Shown here: in pieces, positions 8,036 through 17,352 of the stretch
How the letters are laid out: each line of letters opens with the position of its first letter
How positions within the stretch are numbered: the first letter of the stretch is position 1
Assembly: GCA_046297395.1 (NCBI GenBank)
Contig: JBKCNM010000012.1
Span: forward strand, 5,594 to 69,593
Direction: 5' to 3'
From: JBEICQ01 sp046297395
GTDB lineage: Bacteria; Bacteroidota; Bacteroidia; UBA4408
Length of the DNA stretch: 64,000 nucleotides
Made by a program: the position numbers and the translations under genes
Notes under the pieces: model-generated
What the model was told of the DNA's origin: nothing
The model's database searches: none
Seen by the model: the letters and a program-made list of their open reading frames with translations, nothing else

Positions 8036-9598
8036 ATGCCTGACAGCACCGGAAATCCACTTTTGTCGCATCCAAGAGTAAGACAATTTCTGCTTGATAG
8101 CCGTTGGTTTGCAGGCAAGGGAAAAGGCATCGAACGACTTTCATTTATCGAGAGAAAAAAGGTTTATGAAACAGAAAACGGAGAACAGGCATTTCTGTCA
8201 TTGATTTTCATTGAATTCAGCGATGCCTCCTATCAAACCTATTTCATGCCTTATGTATTATTACATGCGGGAGAAATTCCCTGTGAAGGTGCGGTAGAAA
8301 TTTCAAAAGGCTATTGGTTTGCTGATGGCTTGCACTCTGAAAAATTCCGGCAGTACCTATACGAAGATGCGGTTTATGAATCGATGAAACTATCGGGCGA
8401 CAACAAGCATCACCGCAATGCCACTTTGCCCGAAAATTACCAAGAATCAGTATTACTGTCTGCCGATCAATCCAACTCAGCCTTTGAAGTAAACGGGAAA
8501 TACTTTTGTAAGGTTTTTCGTCAGGTACGCAAAGGTATCAACACTGACGCGGAAGTGCTCCTCTATTTTACAAGACACACAAATTTCCGCAAGGTTCCGC
8601 TTTACATCGCCGGTTTCGACATCGATGTTCCAAACCCCTGGGAAGAGCTAAATGGACATGCGCTGGCCTCTCAACGCTACCTTGTCATGAGTGTGATTCA
8701 AAAAGTTCATAACCGAGGAGATGCATGGCAAATTTTCAGAGAATTTGCAGGCAACTTCTACCGGGAAGCCCTCAACGAAAAAATAGAACTCCTTTCCTAC
8801 CCCGAAATCAGGGAAACCACAGACCGGATTATCAGGGAAAAATTTGGCATCGGTTTTTTTCACAAGCTCGAAAAGCTGGCTGCTATTACTGCTGAGATGC
8901 ATCTGGCCATGAGGGAAAATCCCGATGAACTTTTTGGTTTTTGCAGCGAAGCCCTCCAAGAAAACAAAACCTTGCTTTTGGAAGAGCTGGACAAAACATG
9001 CCAAAGGTTGTATAAACTTCCTCTAAAAGAAGCCGGCAATAACCAAGACGCAAAACCGGTGTTTGAAGAAGCCACTCTTCATGTGATGCAAACCCGCTTG
9101 AAAACCATTTTGCAGGAAGCTCCCAGCCTCACCTGCATCCGCATCCATGGCGACTACCATCTGGGACAACTCCTATGGACAGGAGATGATTTTGTGGTGA
9201 TTGATTTCGAAGGTGAACCGGGTAAATCACAGGAACTTCGTCGCAACAAATTTCCTGTTCACAAAGACCTGGCTGGCATGTTGAGATCATTCAGCTATGC
9301 CGCACTTGTTGCCCTGGATTCTTTAAATGATGAAGCGCCCGGTATTGACAAACTGTTGAGGCCGTTTGCCAATGCATGGATACGCATGGTAAGTGATACC
9401 TTTTATGAACGGTATCTCTATGTCCTAAAAAATTCGGACTTGGTGTATGCTTCCGAAAAAGACAACAAGCAACTCCTGGATTTTTTCATGATGCAAAAAG
9501 CCATCTATGAATTTGACTATGAATATCACAACAGACCTCAGTGGACACAGATACCCATGCATGGTATTCAGGAACTAATGGAACACTTATCTACTTAA
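8036..9598 (+). CDS. Maltokinase (Pep2/Mak type)
   Basis: A 520-residue aminoglycoside-phosphotransferase-fold kinase that phosphorylates maltose at C1 with ATP, feeding GlgE. The N-terminus has the R-W-F-A-G-K-G signature of the maltokinase cap domain (about residues 24-30). The catalytic loop is HGDYHLGQ (H371-G-D373) and the metal-binding loop is DFEGEP (D390, E392). It lies 47 bases after glgE. In many bacteria this kinase is fused to TreS; here it is free-standing. TACCTTTG at 8024-8031 resembles a promoter element but sits too close to the ATG to give a leader, so I infer co-transcription with glgE. Confidence 0.92.
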   Translation: MPDSTGNPLLSHPRVRQFLLDSRWFAGKGKGIERLSFIERKKVYETENGEQAFLSLIFIEFSDASYQTYFMPYVLLHAGEIPCEGAVEISKGYWFADGLHSEKFRQYLYEDAVYESMKLSGDNKHHRNATLPENYQESVLLSADQSNSAFEVNGKYFCKVFRQVRKGINTDAEVLLYFTRHTNFRKVPLYIAGFDIDVPNPWEELNGHALASQRYLVMSVIQKVHNRGDAWQIFREFAGNFYREALNEKIELLSYPEIRETTDRIIREKFGIGFFHKLEKLAAITAEMHLAMRENPDELFGFCSEALQENKTLLLEELDKTCQRLYKLPLKEAGNNQDAKPVFEEATLHVMQTRLKTILQEAPSLTCIRIHGDYHLGQLLWTGDDFVVIDFEGEPGKSQELRRNKFPVHKDLAGMLRSFSYAALVALDSLNDEAPGIDKLLRPFANAWIRMVSDTFYERYLYVLKNSDLVYASEKDNKQLLDFFMMQKAIYEFDYEYHNRPQWTQIPMHGIQELMEHLST

Positions 9599-9602
9599 CA
9601 GC

Positions 9603-9908
9603 ATGTACATCTATAATGTAACAGTTTCAATAGATCCGGATATAGCCGATGAATGGCTGGAATGGATGCAGAAGGAGCATATTCCGGAAGTTCTGCAAAC
9701 GGGTAAATTCACCGGCTTTGGCATGCTCAAGATACTGAGCACCGAAGAAGAAGAAGGCATCACTTACAGCATACAATACAAATACTCCAACCCGGAGGAT
9801 TATGAACGATACAAAAATGACCATGCGCCTGCCCTTCAGAAAAAAGCCTCCGATCGGTTTGGCGGAAAGTTTGTAGCTTTCAGAACCCTTCTTCAGGTTG
9901 TCTCATGA
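9603..9908 (+). CDS. DUF4286 family protein
   Basis: A 101-residue cytosolic protein of the DUF4286 family, an alpha/beta ferredoxin-like (dimeric alpha-beta barrel) fold of unknown function. Family features seen are the opening MYIYNVTVSID, the W-x-x-W-M-x-x-x-H-I-P helix (about 18-28) and the closing GKFVAFRTLLQVV. It starts 4 bases after the maltokinase stop and its own stop overlaps the purC start by 4 bases (ATGA), so it is translationally coupled to purC. Confidence 0.85.
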   Translation: MYIYNVTVSIDPDIADEWLEWMQKEHIPEVLQTGKFTGFGMLKILSTEEEEGITYSIQYKYSNPEDYERYKNDHAPALQKKASDRFGGKFVAFRTLLQVVS

Positions 9909-10843
9909 GTCCGGAATATCATTTTAATAACCAAACAGGATTTTACCGCGGAAAAGTTCGTGATGTATATAGCATCGGAGATCATTTTCTGGTGATGAAA
10001 GCCAGCAACAGACTCTCTGCCTTTGATCATATTCTGCCGAAAGAAATACCGGGTAAAGGTCAGGTGCTCAACCAAACCGCCTGGTTTTTTCTGGAAGCCA
10101 CCAGACATATCGTTCCTAACTGGGCCATGGCCTGTCCATTTGGCAACATCACCTTTGGTTTGCGCTGCGAACCAATCCCTATTGAAATGGTGGTAAGAGG
10201 CTATCTGGATGGTCATGCTTCGCGGCTCTACAACGATGGCATCCGTGAGGTGTGTGGTGTACAAATGCCGGAAGGATTAAAAAAGTACGAGGCCTTTCAC
10301 CAACCTATACTCACGCCAACCACCAAAGCCAAAGAAGGCCATGATGAAGATATTTCTGCCCATGACATTGTCGGAAAAGGAATAGTGCAAGCAGCCCTTT
10401 ATGAGGAAATGCAACACACAGCACTTGCCCTTTTTGCTCATGGAAGTGCCCATGCAAAATCCATGGGGTTGATTTTGGCAGATACCAAATATGAGTTTGG
10501 ATTATACCAAGGAAAACTTTGCCTGATGGATGAGATTCATACACCGGATTCCTCGCGCTATTACCTATTGGATGGTTACGAAAAAAGTTTGCAAAATGGC
10601 GAAACACCTCCACAACTATCCAAAGAGTTTATCCGGCAATGGCTCATCTCAAAAGGATTCATGGGCAAAGAAGGACAAAGCATTCCCGACATGCCTGACG
10701 AGCAAATAGAAAAGGTAAGGAATCAATACATCCGTTTGTTTGAGCAGGTAACAGGTTCGGCGTTTAATGCCCTTCCGGATGCTCCTGCAAACCTTGTAGA
10801 GAACGAGATAAATGCCTTGGTAAAAAAACAATCCCGGCCCTGA
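9905..10843 (+). CDS. purC: Phosphoribosylaminoimidazole-succinocarboxamide synthase (SAICAR synthetase)
   Basis: PurC couples CAIR with aspartate using ATP in de novo purine synthesis. The 312-residue length is the longer eukaryote-like form usual in Bacteroidota. Seen are FYRGKVRDVYSIGD near the N-terminus (ATP-binding SAICAR signature), SNRLSAFDHILPKEIPGKGQ (about 35-55), the PIEMVVRGYLDG block and LILADTKYEFG (the second SAICAR signature). It is coupled by a 4-base overlap to the DUF4286 gene and is the only purine gene of the cluster, so the operon mixes purine and glucan metabolism. About 140 bases without genes follow. Confidence 0.96.
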   Translation: MSPEYHFNNQTGFYRGKVRDVYSIGDHFLVMKASNRLSAFDHILPKEIPGKGQVLNQTAWFFLEATRHIVPNWAMACPFGNITFGLRCEPIPIEMVVRGYLDGHASRLYNDGIREVCGVQMPEGLKKYEAFHQPILTPTTKAKEGHDEDISAHDIVGKGIVQAALYEEMQHTALALFAHGSAHAKSMGLILADTKYEFGLYQGKLCLMDEIHTPDSSRYYLLDGYEKSLQNGETPPQLSKEFIRQWLISKGFMGKEGQSIPDMPDEQIEKVRNQYIRLFEQVTGSAFNALPDAPANLVENEINALVKKQSRP

Positions 10844-10983
10844 TTTCTTGTCCCCTGCCCTCGAATTTCCGAAGTACACAGGCATGCGCCAAAATTCTTT
10901 TAAAGTATAAATCAGGCTTCTATATGGAGGTATGAGACTGAGCAAGAAGGTGAGGGTAAAAGTTGTATTTTTAAGGCTCAGTT

Positions 10984-13311
10984 ATGAAAAATCTTCTTCC
11001 TTCAGTATTGTGCTGCTTAACGATCATGTTTTTGCACAGCCACACCAAAGCACAGCCTTCCATCAATCTGGTTCAGTTTTCCACAGGCTTTACATCTCCG
11101 GTTGACATGGCTCATTGCGGAGACAGCCGTTTGTTTGTGGTACAGAAGGCAGGACGCATCATTATTGTAGACTCTACAGGAACAAGGCGGACCACTCCTT
11201 TTCTCAATATCACCTCATTGGTAAGTCAAACCGGAAATGAAAGAGGCTTGCTTGGTCTTGCTTTTCATCCTAACTACAAGCAAAACGGATATTTTTATGT
11301 CAACTACACAAGGTCGTCTGATGGTGCTACCAGGGTCTCGCGTTTTAGTGTAAACCCCAATGATTCGAACCTTGCATTGGCAAATTCGGAAGTAAACTTG
11401 CTTACCATCACACAGCCCTTTTCCAACCACAATGGAGGAAACCTGGAATTTGGTCAAGATGGATATCTCTATATCGGTATGGGTGATGGCGGCAGTGCAA
11501 ATGATCCACAAAACAATTCCCAAAACAATTCGTCGCTCTTGGGTAAAATGCTGAGGATAGATGTAAACAGCGGCAGTCCTTATGGTATACCGGCCGACAA
11601 CCCAAATGCGAATAGTACTACACTACCAAAAGAAATCTGGTCCAAAGGTCTTAGAAATCCCTGGCGTTTCAGTTTCGATAAACACACAGGTGATTTGTGG
11701 ATTGCTGATGTTGGACAAAATGCCTGGGAGGAAATTGATTTTGAAGCGGCAGATGCCCAGGGCGGCAGAGATTATGGATGGAGATGCTTTGAAGGAAATG
11801 TTACCACGCCCGGAATTTCACAAGCCGGTTGTCCTTCTTTTGCTTCTACAACTGCGCCTGTGTATGTGATGGATCACAACCAGGGCAATTGTTCTGTTAC
11901 AGGAGGCTATGTTTACCGTGGCGCTCAAATGAACAATACCTTTGGTTACTATCTGTGCACCGATTATTGCTCCGGAAGATTTTGGTGGATTAAGAAGAAC
12001 GGAAACACATTTAACAACGGGCTGGTGAATACTTTTCTAACGAACCAATATGTTGCTCTGGGAGAAGACATGTATGGAGAATTGTATGTAGTGGGAAATG
12101 CAAATGGAATCATCTACCGCATCACCACCGCCAATCCTTGTCCGGTAGCCCTAATCATGGAAGAAGATACCATTCACTATTGTGCCGGTGCCGGTACGCA
12201 ACTGGAAGCGCTTCGCGGGAGGGGGCTCACCTACACCTGGACACGAAATGGTGTTCCTGCCAATACCAATATCTATGTGCTCAATGCCAATCAGCCCGGC
12301 GATTACCAGGTTACCGTAAGCAATTCTGCAGGATGCTCCTCTACTTCCCAAACCGTACACCTGATCGAAGATCCCTCTCCTACGCTAAACTACACACTCA
12401 GTGTTCCCGGTCCCCTCTGTGAAGGCGACACCACCGTTCTCAATCTCAATGGAGGAGATTATTATGTTTATAACGGAAACCAAAATATTCCGTCTTCTCA
12501 AATCATCACTGGGGATTTCTCTCATTATGTTTCTGCCGTAAACAGCTTTGGCTGCAAAGACAGCACACTCATAGAAATCATCAAGTATGAATATCCCAAC
12601 TTCCTAATCAGCTCCACGCTAACAAATAATATTTTATGTGAGAACGGAAACACATTTACACTCACCGGCACAGGTGGTGATGGAAATTACTTCTGGCCTG
12701 CCAACACAGGAAGCATCAACGGATGTTGTGCAGAATTTGATTTTGCCGGTCAGTTTCAATTTTATGACAGCGTAGGAACATGTTTTTATGAGAGTCCTAT
12801 CCTGTTGGTGAATTTAGCCACACCAAGCATTCCCACGCTTTCAGGGTATTCACCTGTCTATGACAGTTCTTCGGCACCCGATACGCTTTTTGCCAATCTC
12901 TCAGGCACGGTCATCACCATTAACGGCATCCCCGGCAATGTAATTTTTCCCTCGAGTCTATCGCAGGGCTATAATGACCTGCAGGCTTCCTATACGGATG
13001 CCAATAATTGCACATGGACTTTCACTGATTCGGTATTCATGAACTTGAATGTTGGCTTGATTCATAACAATCCCGGTGGAATGATGCTCTTCCCAAATCC
13101 AGTAAGCAGAGGACAAATACTGCAACTCACACACACCCAATCAGGGGCAACGATACTTATCAGTGACATTGCGGGAAAGCTCGTATCAAGAAAGATATGC
13201 ACTGAAAAAAATACAGCCATCGATACCGGATCTCTCGGCGATGGCGTCTATCTGATGTACTACACAGGTGCAGACAAAAATGAAATTTACAGATTTGTAG
13301 TTCAACAATAA
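10984..13311 (+). CDS. Secreted PQQ-dependent sugar dehydrogenase-like protein with T9SS sorting domain
   Basis: A 775-residue exported protein. Signal peptide at 1-23 (MKNLLPSVLCC, ending TKAQ). Residues about 30-375 are a glucose/sorbosone dehydrogenase beta-propeller (GSDH family): RLFVVQKAGRI, ERGLLGLAFHPNY, LEFGQDGYLYIGMGDGG, EIWSKGLRNPWRFSFD and DVGQNAWEEID. Such proteins oxidise aldose sugars with PQQ and Ca2+, though many homologues have no tested activity. Residues about 380-690 are Ig-like/PKD-like spacer sequence with several Cys. The C-terminus (LFPNPVSRGQ, GDGVYLMYY, YRFVVQQ) is a type A T9SS sorting domain. dnaX begins 3 bases after its stop, an unexpected neighbour that may share the transcript. 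Confidence 0.9.
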   Translation: MKNLLPSVLCCLTIMFLHSHTKAQPSINLVQFSTGFTSPVDMAHCGDSRLFVVQKAGRIIIVDSTGTRRTTPFLNITSLVSQTGNERGLLGLAFHPNYKQNGYFYVNYTRSSDGATRVSRFSVNPNDSNLALANSEVNLLTITQPFSNHNGGNLEFGQDGYLYIGMGDGGSANDPQNNSQNNSSLLGKMLRIDVNSGSPYGIPADNPNANSTTLPKEIWSKGLRNPWRFSFDKHTGDLWIADVGQNAWEEIDFEAADAQGGRDYGWRCFEGNVTTPGISQAGCPSFASTTAPVYVMDHNQGNCSVTGGYVYRGAQMNNTFGYYLCTDYCSGRFWWIKKNGNTFNNGLVNTFLTNQYVALGEDMYGELYVVGNANGIIYRITTANPCPVALIMEEDTIHYCAGAGTQLEALRGRGLTYTWTRNGVPANTNIYVLNANQPGDYQVTVSNSAGCSSTSQTVHLIEDPSPTLNYTLSVPGPLCEGDTTVLNLNGGDYYVYNGNQNIPSSQIITGDFSHYVSAVNSFGCKDSTLIEIIKYEYPNFLISSTLTNNILCENGNTFTLTGTGGDGNYFWPANTGSINGCCAEFDFAGQFQFYDSVGTCFYESPILLVNLATPSIPTLSGYSPVYDSSSAPDTLFANLSGTVITINGIPGNVIFPSSLSQGYNDLQASYTDANNCTWTFTDSVFMNLNVGLIHNNPGGMMLFPNPVSRGQILQLTHTQSGATILISDIAGKLVSRKICTEKNTAIDTGSLGDGVYLMYYTGADKNEIYRFVVQQ

Positions 13312-13313
13312 CA

Positions 13314-15116
13314 ATGGATCAATTTATCGTTTCGGCAAGGAAATACCGTCCTTCCACATTTGAGTCAGTGGTGGGTCAAAAACACATCACCACCACCCTA
13401 CAGAATGCATTAAAAAACCACCAACTTGCTCAGGCATTTTTGTTTTGTGGTCCAAGGGGTGTGGGTAAAACAACCTGTGCACGCATCCTTGCCAAAACCA
13501 TCAATTGCATGGCAGGGCCCGACAGAACGGAGCCATGCAATGCCTGCGAATCATGCGATTCTTTCAACAAAGGGCAATCCTTTAACATCATTGAACTGGA
13601 TGCTGCTTCCAACAATTCCGTAGACGACATTAGAGAGCTGGTAGAACAGGTGCGCTTTGCACCACAGCTCGGAAAGTACCGTGTGTTTATTATTGATGAG
13701 GTGCATATGCTCTCTTCCTCTGCCTTTAACGCCTTTCTGAAAACCTTGGAAGAGCCTCCGGCACATGCCATCTTCATACTTGCCACCACAGAAAAACACA
13801 AGATTATTCCAACCATCCTGAGCCGTTGCCAGATTTTTGATTTTTACCGCATCAGGGTGCAGGATATTGCAGAGCACCTGGCCTATATTGCCAAACAAGA
13901 AAAAGTTGAAGCAGAACCTGATGCGCTCCATATCATTGCGCACAAAGCCGACGGGGGACTGAGAGACGCCTGCTCCATGTTCGATCAGATTGTGAGTTTC
14001 TCCGGAGGCAAGGTAACTTATCAATCGGTGATTGATAACCTCAACATCCTTGACTATGACTATTACTTTGGATTGATAAACGGTTTTTTAAAAAATGATA
14101 TCTCCGCCGGATTTCTTACGCTGGATGATATCCTTGCAAGAGGTTTCGATGGGCTCAATTTCCTTTCAGGACTTGCCACACATTTCCGCAATCTGGTAGT
14201 GGCAAGGAATCCCGCTACTGTGGGACTGATTGAAACCGGAGAAACCATCCGTGAAAAATACCAGGAACAGGCAAAACGATGCACAGCCATGTTTATTTTT
14301 CAATCACTCAAATTGTTGAGTGAGGGGGAAGTACAATACCGACAAAGTAAAAATCCGAGACTTGTGGTAGAGCTTACCCTCATGAAATTGTCGCTGTTGC
14401 AAAAAGAAAACAGGGACGAAAAAAAAAATGACATAAGTGAAGGAATACCACCGAAGGCAAAACAAATTCCTTCGGAAGATTTGAATATCGCTCAATCAAC
14501 AGTCGCAGAGCCTAGACCGGCAGCATTTGCTCAAAAACCGGTGATGGCTGCAGAAAACATCCAAAACACTTCACCTGAGCACGCAAAAACACCTATACAA
14601 GCGTCTGCTCCAACAGCCCCTGCAGGTTCATTAGTTAGCAAGGCCAGCATGCCAAGAATCAGCACCTTGCTGAATAAAGTTGAAAAGCAGGATAAAACAG
14701 AAGCACCCGATGCACATGTCTCATTACTTGATAAACCGGGAAATGATCCTTTTAACGAAGAAATGCTGCGCAACAAATGGGCCGAACTTGCCGGCCTCTG
14801 GAAAAGCGGGAAAGGAGAATTTGTTTATTCCACACTGGTAACCGGGGAATTGACCTTGGGTGAAGACTGCACGATTCATTTTTTGGTGAACAATGCATCC
14901 CAAACAGAGATGATGAACGGACTGATCACAGAGATGGCCGAATGGCTTCGGAAGAGTCTGAACAATCAATCCATCAAGCTTCGTTTTGGATTGATTAAAA
15001 CAGAAGAAGGAAAAGAGAAAAAGGCTTATACCTCCAAAGAAAAATTTGAAAAAATGGCGCAACTCAATCCCAATATTCAGCTGCTCAAACAAAAGCTGGA
15101 TCTGGACATCTTGTAA
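13314..15116 (+). CDS. dnaX: DNA polymerase III subunit tau/gamma
   Basis: The 600-residue clamp-loader motor subunit of the replisome. Walker A is GPRGVGKT (residues 46-53), the zinc module uses C65, C75, C78 and C81, Walker B is VFIIDEVHML, and the sensor/SRC segment is LSRCQIFDF. Domains I-III end at about residue 370; a low-complexity linker (about 375-470, rich in Ala, Pro, Lys, Glu) leads to a tau-specific C-terminal region (WAELAGLWKSGKGEF). A run of ten A at 14419-14428 falls in codons 369-372, exactly at the domain III/linker border. A shift to either other frame meets a stop within one to three codons, so slippage there would produce a gamma-like protein of about 372 residues. Confidence 0.96.
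   Translation: MDQFIVSARKYRPSTFESVVGQKHITTTLQNALKNHQLAQAFLFCGPRGVGKTTCARILAKTINCMAGPDRTEPCNACESCDSFNKGQSFNIIELDAASNNSVDDIRELVEQVRFAPQLGKYRVFIIDEVHMLSSSAFNAFLKTLEEPPAHAIFILATTEKHKIIPTILSRCQIFDFYRIRVQDIAEHLAYIAKQEKVEAEPDALHIIAHKADGGLRDACSMFDQIVSFSGGKVTYQSVIDNLNILDYDYYFGLINGFLKNDISAGFLTLDDILARGFDGLNFLSGLATHFRNLVVARNPATVGLIETGETIREKYQEQAKRCTAMFIFQSLKLLSEGEVQYRQSKNPRLVVELTLMKLSLLQKENRDEKKNDISEGIPPKAKQIPSEDLNIAQSTVAEPRPAAFAQKPVMAAENIQNTSPEHAKTPIQASAPTAPAGSLVSKASMPRISTLLNKVEKQDKTEAPDAHVSLLDKPGNDPFNEEMLRNKWAELAGLWKSGKGEFVYSTLVTGELTLGEDCTIHFLVNNASQTEMMNGLITEMAEWLRKSLNNQSIKLRFGLIKTEEGKEKKAYTSKEKFEKMAQLNPNIQLLKQKLDLDIL
14412..14436 (+). promoter_or_regulatory. Candidate slippage site in dnaX for making gamma
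   Basis: Ten consecutive A (14419-14428) preceded by AGGGA (14412-14416). In the -1 frame TGA follows immediately (14429-14431); in the +1 frame TAA is at 14434-14436. The known tau/gamma systems use A-runs in dnaX (ribosomal -1 shift in E. coli, transcriptional slippage on nine A in Thermus). Function here is inferred. Confidence 0.5.
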
Positions 15117-15334
15117 TCAAGGGCTGCAAGCGAGAAGCAAAATTTATCAGTACAGAGTAAAAACCGACATACCCTTTTCAAAAGGATTTGCCCTCAAGTA
15201 TGGAAAAGCTTGCATGGCAATTAAAATGAGAGCAAGAAAGTTTCCGGTGAAGGGGAATAAAGCCCATTCCACATTCAAATTTTCAGATGAAAGGAAGATT
15301 GACCTTGAGCAGGCGAAAGAAAAATTTCCGGTAA

Positions 15335-16489
15335 TTATCTCGAAAACCTGATGCAGGCAGATGCAGTGAGCCAGATGGCCTGATCAGAAGTGCCTGAAAA
15401 TATTTTTTCCTGTGCGCGAAACAACTTCCCCTCCATCCTGAGCATCACAAGACTATTGAGCTCATAATCGATGTTAGCCGTGTATCCCATGGTACGAAAA
15501 CCCTTGCTTTTTCCGGTAACGAAAATAACCTGTTCCGGGTCATGGAAATATTCTGTTCTAATGGCAAGAAACCATTGCTTGGCCAAAGCAGTTCGCAGAA
15601 TCAAAACGGGCGAATACCAAGAATGGAGTTTCCCGCCTTTCGCTTGCTCCGTTCCTGCATCGAAGCCAAAGATGATTCCATTTCCACGGTTAGACTTGTA
15701 TTGAAGAAAAAAATTGTGGTATTGACGCAGGGCAACATTGCCTTTATTAAAAACCTGACCAAGAAAATAACTGTAGTTTACAGTGTTGTTTTCACCGGTT
15801 TTATGCATCACCTGCAGGCCCAGAGAAGGAGATTTTACCAGCGGATGAAGGGTGATGGTTTGCCATCCGTTCAGACCAAGCAAGGCAAACTGCCACTTCT
15901 TATTGAGGCTGGCATAACTCAGGCGTATGCCTGATTCATAATAGGGAGAATTTTCCGCCAAAATACTTCTTGTAAGGTTCCATGAATCTGCGCCAATGGG
16001 ACTCTCAAATCCTATGTGAGAAGGCATGATGCCGGCATCCAGCCAAAGATTGTGGGAGGAAGAAAGTTTAATGCCCATATTTGCTTCATATACAAATTGC
16101 GCCCATATGGGTTCATGTGCAAGATTGTATTGGGCGTAATTGCCTGCCATCACACCCAAATTGAACCTGTAGCGGTTTTGCGTTTGTGAGGCCTTCAACA
16201 TAATCAAATTGGCATTCAGTTCACCAAGTCGTTTATGGTTAGAGAAAAAATCCGGTTTCTCTCGTGTAGCATTTTTAGCAAGATCGTGACTAAAATAAAA
16301 TTCAGCATACCCTTCAACAGCAAATTTTGGGAGAGAATCTGATTGAGCATGAAGCCTATTCACAAGTACAACCTGTAAAACGAGGGCGCATGCCAAGCCG
16401 CATTTACAGCCTCTTTTTTGACACCCTTCGGAGAAGGAAAGTGAACTCAAAAAAGAAACAAAGACCTTAACAACTTTCAGCAATGGCAT
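15335..16489 (-). CDS. Outer-membrane porin of the OmpL-like (bbp2) kind
   Basis: A 384-residue beta-barrel protein. From about residue 55 it reads as a series of amphipathic strands: YAEFYFSHD, NRYRFNLGVMAGNYAQY, NLWLDAGIMPSHIGFE, then LARTEYFHDPEQ-like and a final ACIRFSR strand. This pattern is that of putative beta-barrel porin-2 (bbp2) proteins. The N-terminus is unusual: the ATG at 16489 overlaps the fabD end by 23 bases and gives about 27 residues, including Cys-rich CQKRGCKCG, before a hydrophobic signal-like stretch ending RLHAQ. No other ATG exists before the signal, so a non-ATG start further in is possible. Convergent with dnaX. Confidence 0.7.
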   Translation of the reverse strand: MPLLKVVKVFVSFLSSLSFSEGCQKRGCKCGLACALVLQVVLVNRLHAQSDSLPKFAVEGYAEFYFSHDLAKNATREKPDFFSNHKRLGELNANLIMLKASQTQNRYRFNLGVMAGNYAQYNLAHEPIWAQFVYEANMGIKLSSSHNLWLDAGIMPSHIGFESPIGADSWNLTRSILAENSPYYESGIRLSYASLNKKWQFALLGLNGWQTITLHPLVKSPSLGLQVMHKTGENNTVNYSYFLGQVFNKGNVALRQYHNFFLQYKSNRGNGIIFGFDAGTEQAKGGKLHSWYSPVLILRTALAKQWFLAIRTEYFHDPEQVIFVTGKSKGFRTMGYTANIDYELNSLVMLRMEGKLFRAQEKIFSGTSDQAIWLTASACIRFSR

Positions 16490-17351
16490 CCTTGTTTACT
16501 TTCTTCACCAAGCCTTGCAGGACTTTGCCCGGACCTGCCTCGTAAAAATGGTTTGCACCGTCGGCAATCATTCGTTCTATGGTTTGGGTCCATCTCACGG
16601 GCGCGGTTAATTGCTCCACGAGGTTGGATTTTATTTGCTCGGGATCTGTTGAAGGCAGTGCATTTACATTTTGGTAAACAGGGCAAACAGGCACACGAAA
16701 TGTTGTTTGTTCAATGGCCTTCTTAAGTTCTTCTTTGGCAGGTTCCATAAGGGGGGAATGAAAAGCACCTCCCACCTGCAATGGCAATGCCCGCTTGGCA
16801 CCGGCTGCTTTCATTTTTTCACAGGCTTCCTGAATACCCTCCATGCTGCCGCTGATGACCAACTGTCCGGGACAATTGTAATTGGCTGCAACCACCACTT
16901 TGCCGGAAGAGGAAATTTCGGCACAGATCTGTTCTACTATCTTGTCATCTAAACCCAAGATGGCAGCCATGGTAGAGGGATTTTGTTCACAGGCTTTCTG
17001 CATGGCAAATGCCCTTTTAGAAACCAGAAGCAGGGCATCCGAAAAAGAGAGACATGCATTTGCTACAAGTGCTGAAAACTCACCCAGCGAGTGACCTGCC
17101 ACCATGTGTGGAGTAAATGATTCACCCAATGCCTTGATGGCAGCCACAGAGTGCAGAAAAACTGCCGGTTGGGTTACTTTGGTTTGTCTCAGGTCTTCTT
17201 CAGAGCCTGAGAACATCGCATCTGTAATAGAAAAACCCAGCACATCATTGGCTTCCAGAAACAGTTGCCTGCAATGGGGATGATTGTCGAAATACTCTTT
17301 TCCCATGCCGGGAAACTGGGAACCTTGTCCCGGAAAAACATACGCATTCAT
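16467..17351 (-). CDS. fabD: Malonyl-CoA:ACP transacylase
   Basis: FabD loads malonyl from CoA to acyl carrier protein, the entry step of type II fatty acid elongation in the cytosol. The start is the ATG at 17351 (MNAYVFPGQGSQ); a longer frame from 17390 would add 13 unconserved residues and run into the upstream gene. Seen are FPGQGSQ (6-12), GHSLGE with nucleophile S88, and the GGAFHSPLM segment carrying the catalytic His. Length 294 is normal. It begins 1 base after the stop of the LolD-like ATPase gene and its end overlaps the porin start, so the three leftward genes are likely one unit. Confidence 0.96.
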   Translation of the reverse strand: MNAYVFPGQGSQFPGMGKEYFDNHPHCRQLFLEANDVLGFSITDAMFSGSEEDLRQTKVTQPAVFLHSVAAIKALGESFTPHMVAGHSLGEFSALVANACLSFSDALLLVSKRAFAMQKACEQNPSTMAAILGLDDKIVEQICAEISSSGKVVVAANYNCPGQLVISGSMEGIQEACEKMKAAGAKRALPLQVGGAFHSPLMEPAKEELKKAIEQTTFRVPVCPVYQNVNALPSTDPEQIKSNLVEQLTAPVRWTQTIERMIADGANHFYEAGPGKVLQGLVKKVNKDAIAESC

Positions 17352-17352
17352 A

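Noticed and set aside
13314..15116. dnaX as a frameshifted or broken gene because of the long A-run
   Set aside because: The frame is intact through the run and the C-terminal tau-like region is complete, so the tract is a possible slippage site, not a break.
15046..15351. Rightward frame overlapping the dnaX end and extending into the intergenic region
   Set aside because: The first part is a shadow of dnaX. The tail from 15214 looks faintly protein-like but has no start signal or family match.
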